Below are positions 5,628 to 5,974 of a stretch of DNA of 5,974 nucleotides, one piece after another. The translations under genes and the position numbers were made by a program. The DNA is from an uncultured Bacteroidales bacterium (lineage in GTDB: Bacteria; Bacteroidota; Bacteroidia; Bacteroidales; Bacteroidaceae). A model generated the notes under the pieces. That model did not search any database. It was not told the origin of the DNA and saw only the letters and a list, made by a program, of their open reading frames with translations. Location: assembly GCA_937995875.1 (NCBI GenBank), contig CALKIW010000128.1:1-5974 (forward strand), given 5' to 3'. Each line of letters opens with the position of its first letter. The first letter of the stretch is position 1.

Positions 5628-5974
5628 TTAATAGGCGTTCTCATCGTGTATGAAAATGCTCTTGGCCGTCAGGAGGATAATCTTTATATCAAGCCAAAAA
5701 CTCCAGTTCTCAATATACCAGATGTCTCGCTTGACTCTTTGTTCCATCTGCCAAAGTTCATGGGTTTCGCCCCTGAAACCGGTTACCTGAGCCCATCCCG
5801 TGATGCCCGGACGGCAGAAATGGCGTGCCATGTATTTGTCGATGAGTTTGCCGTATATCTCAGTATGGTGGAGCATGTGGGGGCGTGGGCCGACAATGCT
5901 CATGTCGCCTTTGAGCACATTGATAAACTGTGGCAACTCGTCAATATTGGTCTTGCGCATGAAATTGCCAAACG
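5628..5974 (-). CDS. Undecaprenyl-phosphate sugar phosphotransferase, C-terminal part
   Basis: The frame enters from the right edge, so only the last 114 residues or so of a protein usually near 460 are present; the ATG at 5960 is internal. The fragment carries the conserved catalytic-domain blocks of the bacterial sugar transferase family (WcaJ/WbaP type): KTNIDELPQFINVLKGDMS then VGPRPHM, then ARHFCRPGITGWAQVTGFRG, and the final DIWYIENWSFWLDIKIILLT with the usual ...NAY terminus. These membrane enzymes move a hexose 1-phosphate onto undecaprenyl phosphate, the first committed step of capsule, exopolysaccharide or related glycan synthesis, at the cytoplasmic face of the inner membrane. The N-terminal membrane helices and CoA-binding-like domain lie outside the window, so sugar specificity (glucose or galactose) cannot be judged. 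No frameshift is seen. A polysaccharide cluster may extend to the right, but that is inference. Confidence 0.93.
   Translation of the reverse strand, partial: FGNFMRKTNIDELPQFINVLKGDMSIVGPRPHMLHHTEIYGKLIDKYMARHFCRPGITGWAQVTGFRGETHELWQMEQRVKRDIWYIENWSFWLDIKIILLTAKSIFIHDENAY

Overview
The window looks like a chromosomal segment from the phylum Bacteroidota, most likely order Bacteroidales and probably Prevotellaceae-like. Four things point there: a PCMD-domain surface protein paired with a small outer-membrane beta-barrel; TAnnTTTG-type -7 promoter elements ahead of three transcription units; no Shine-Dalgarno sequences before the starts; and a hexosyl-phosphate transferase with the NVLKGDMS..GPRP signature and an ...NAY C-terminus. 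The genus is an inference from gene families and style, not a database match.

Layout. 1-1784 (+): the 3' part of a PCMD-domain protein, then 8 bp later an outer-membrane beta-barrel protein; together they look like the end of a surface-protein operon. 1909-3735 (-): one long gene fusing a complete lipoate-protein ligase (LplA type) to a complete lipoyl synthase (LipA). 3742-3999: its promoter, a degenerate 9-nt tandem repeat, and a 33-bp near-perfect palindrome that probably terminates the tRNA. 4000-4088 (-): tRNA-Ser(CGA) with its own promoter. 4110-5000: an A+T-richer, gene-poor stretch with a strong hairpin, four degenerate 22-nt repeats and one weak 140-codon ORF. 5055-5591 (+): a LOG-family nucleotide phosphoribohydrolase behind a good promoter. 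5628-5974 (-): the C-terminal quarter of an undecaprenyl-phosphate sugar phosphotransferase, convergent with the LOG gene and running off the window.

How the genes relate. The first two probably act together at the cell envelope. The fusion protein would carry out lipoate salvage or ligation and sulfur insertion in one polypeptide, serving the lipoylated 2-oxoacid dehydrogenase and glycine-cleavage complexes. The LOG enzyme (nucleotide metabolism) and the sugar transferase (start of surface polysaccharide synthesis) are simply neighbours.

The points most worth a second look are the LplA-LipA fusion, an apparent compensated swap of the tRNA elbow pair 19-56 (G-C to A-U), and the repeat and palindrome elements around the tRNA. 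I see no clear mobile element, CRISPR array or new defence system.
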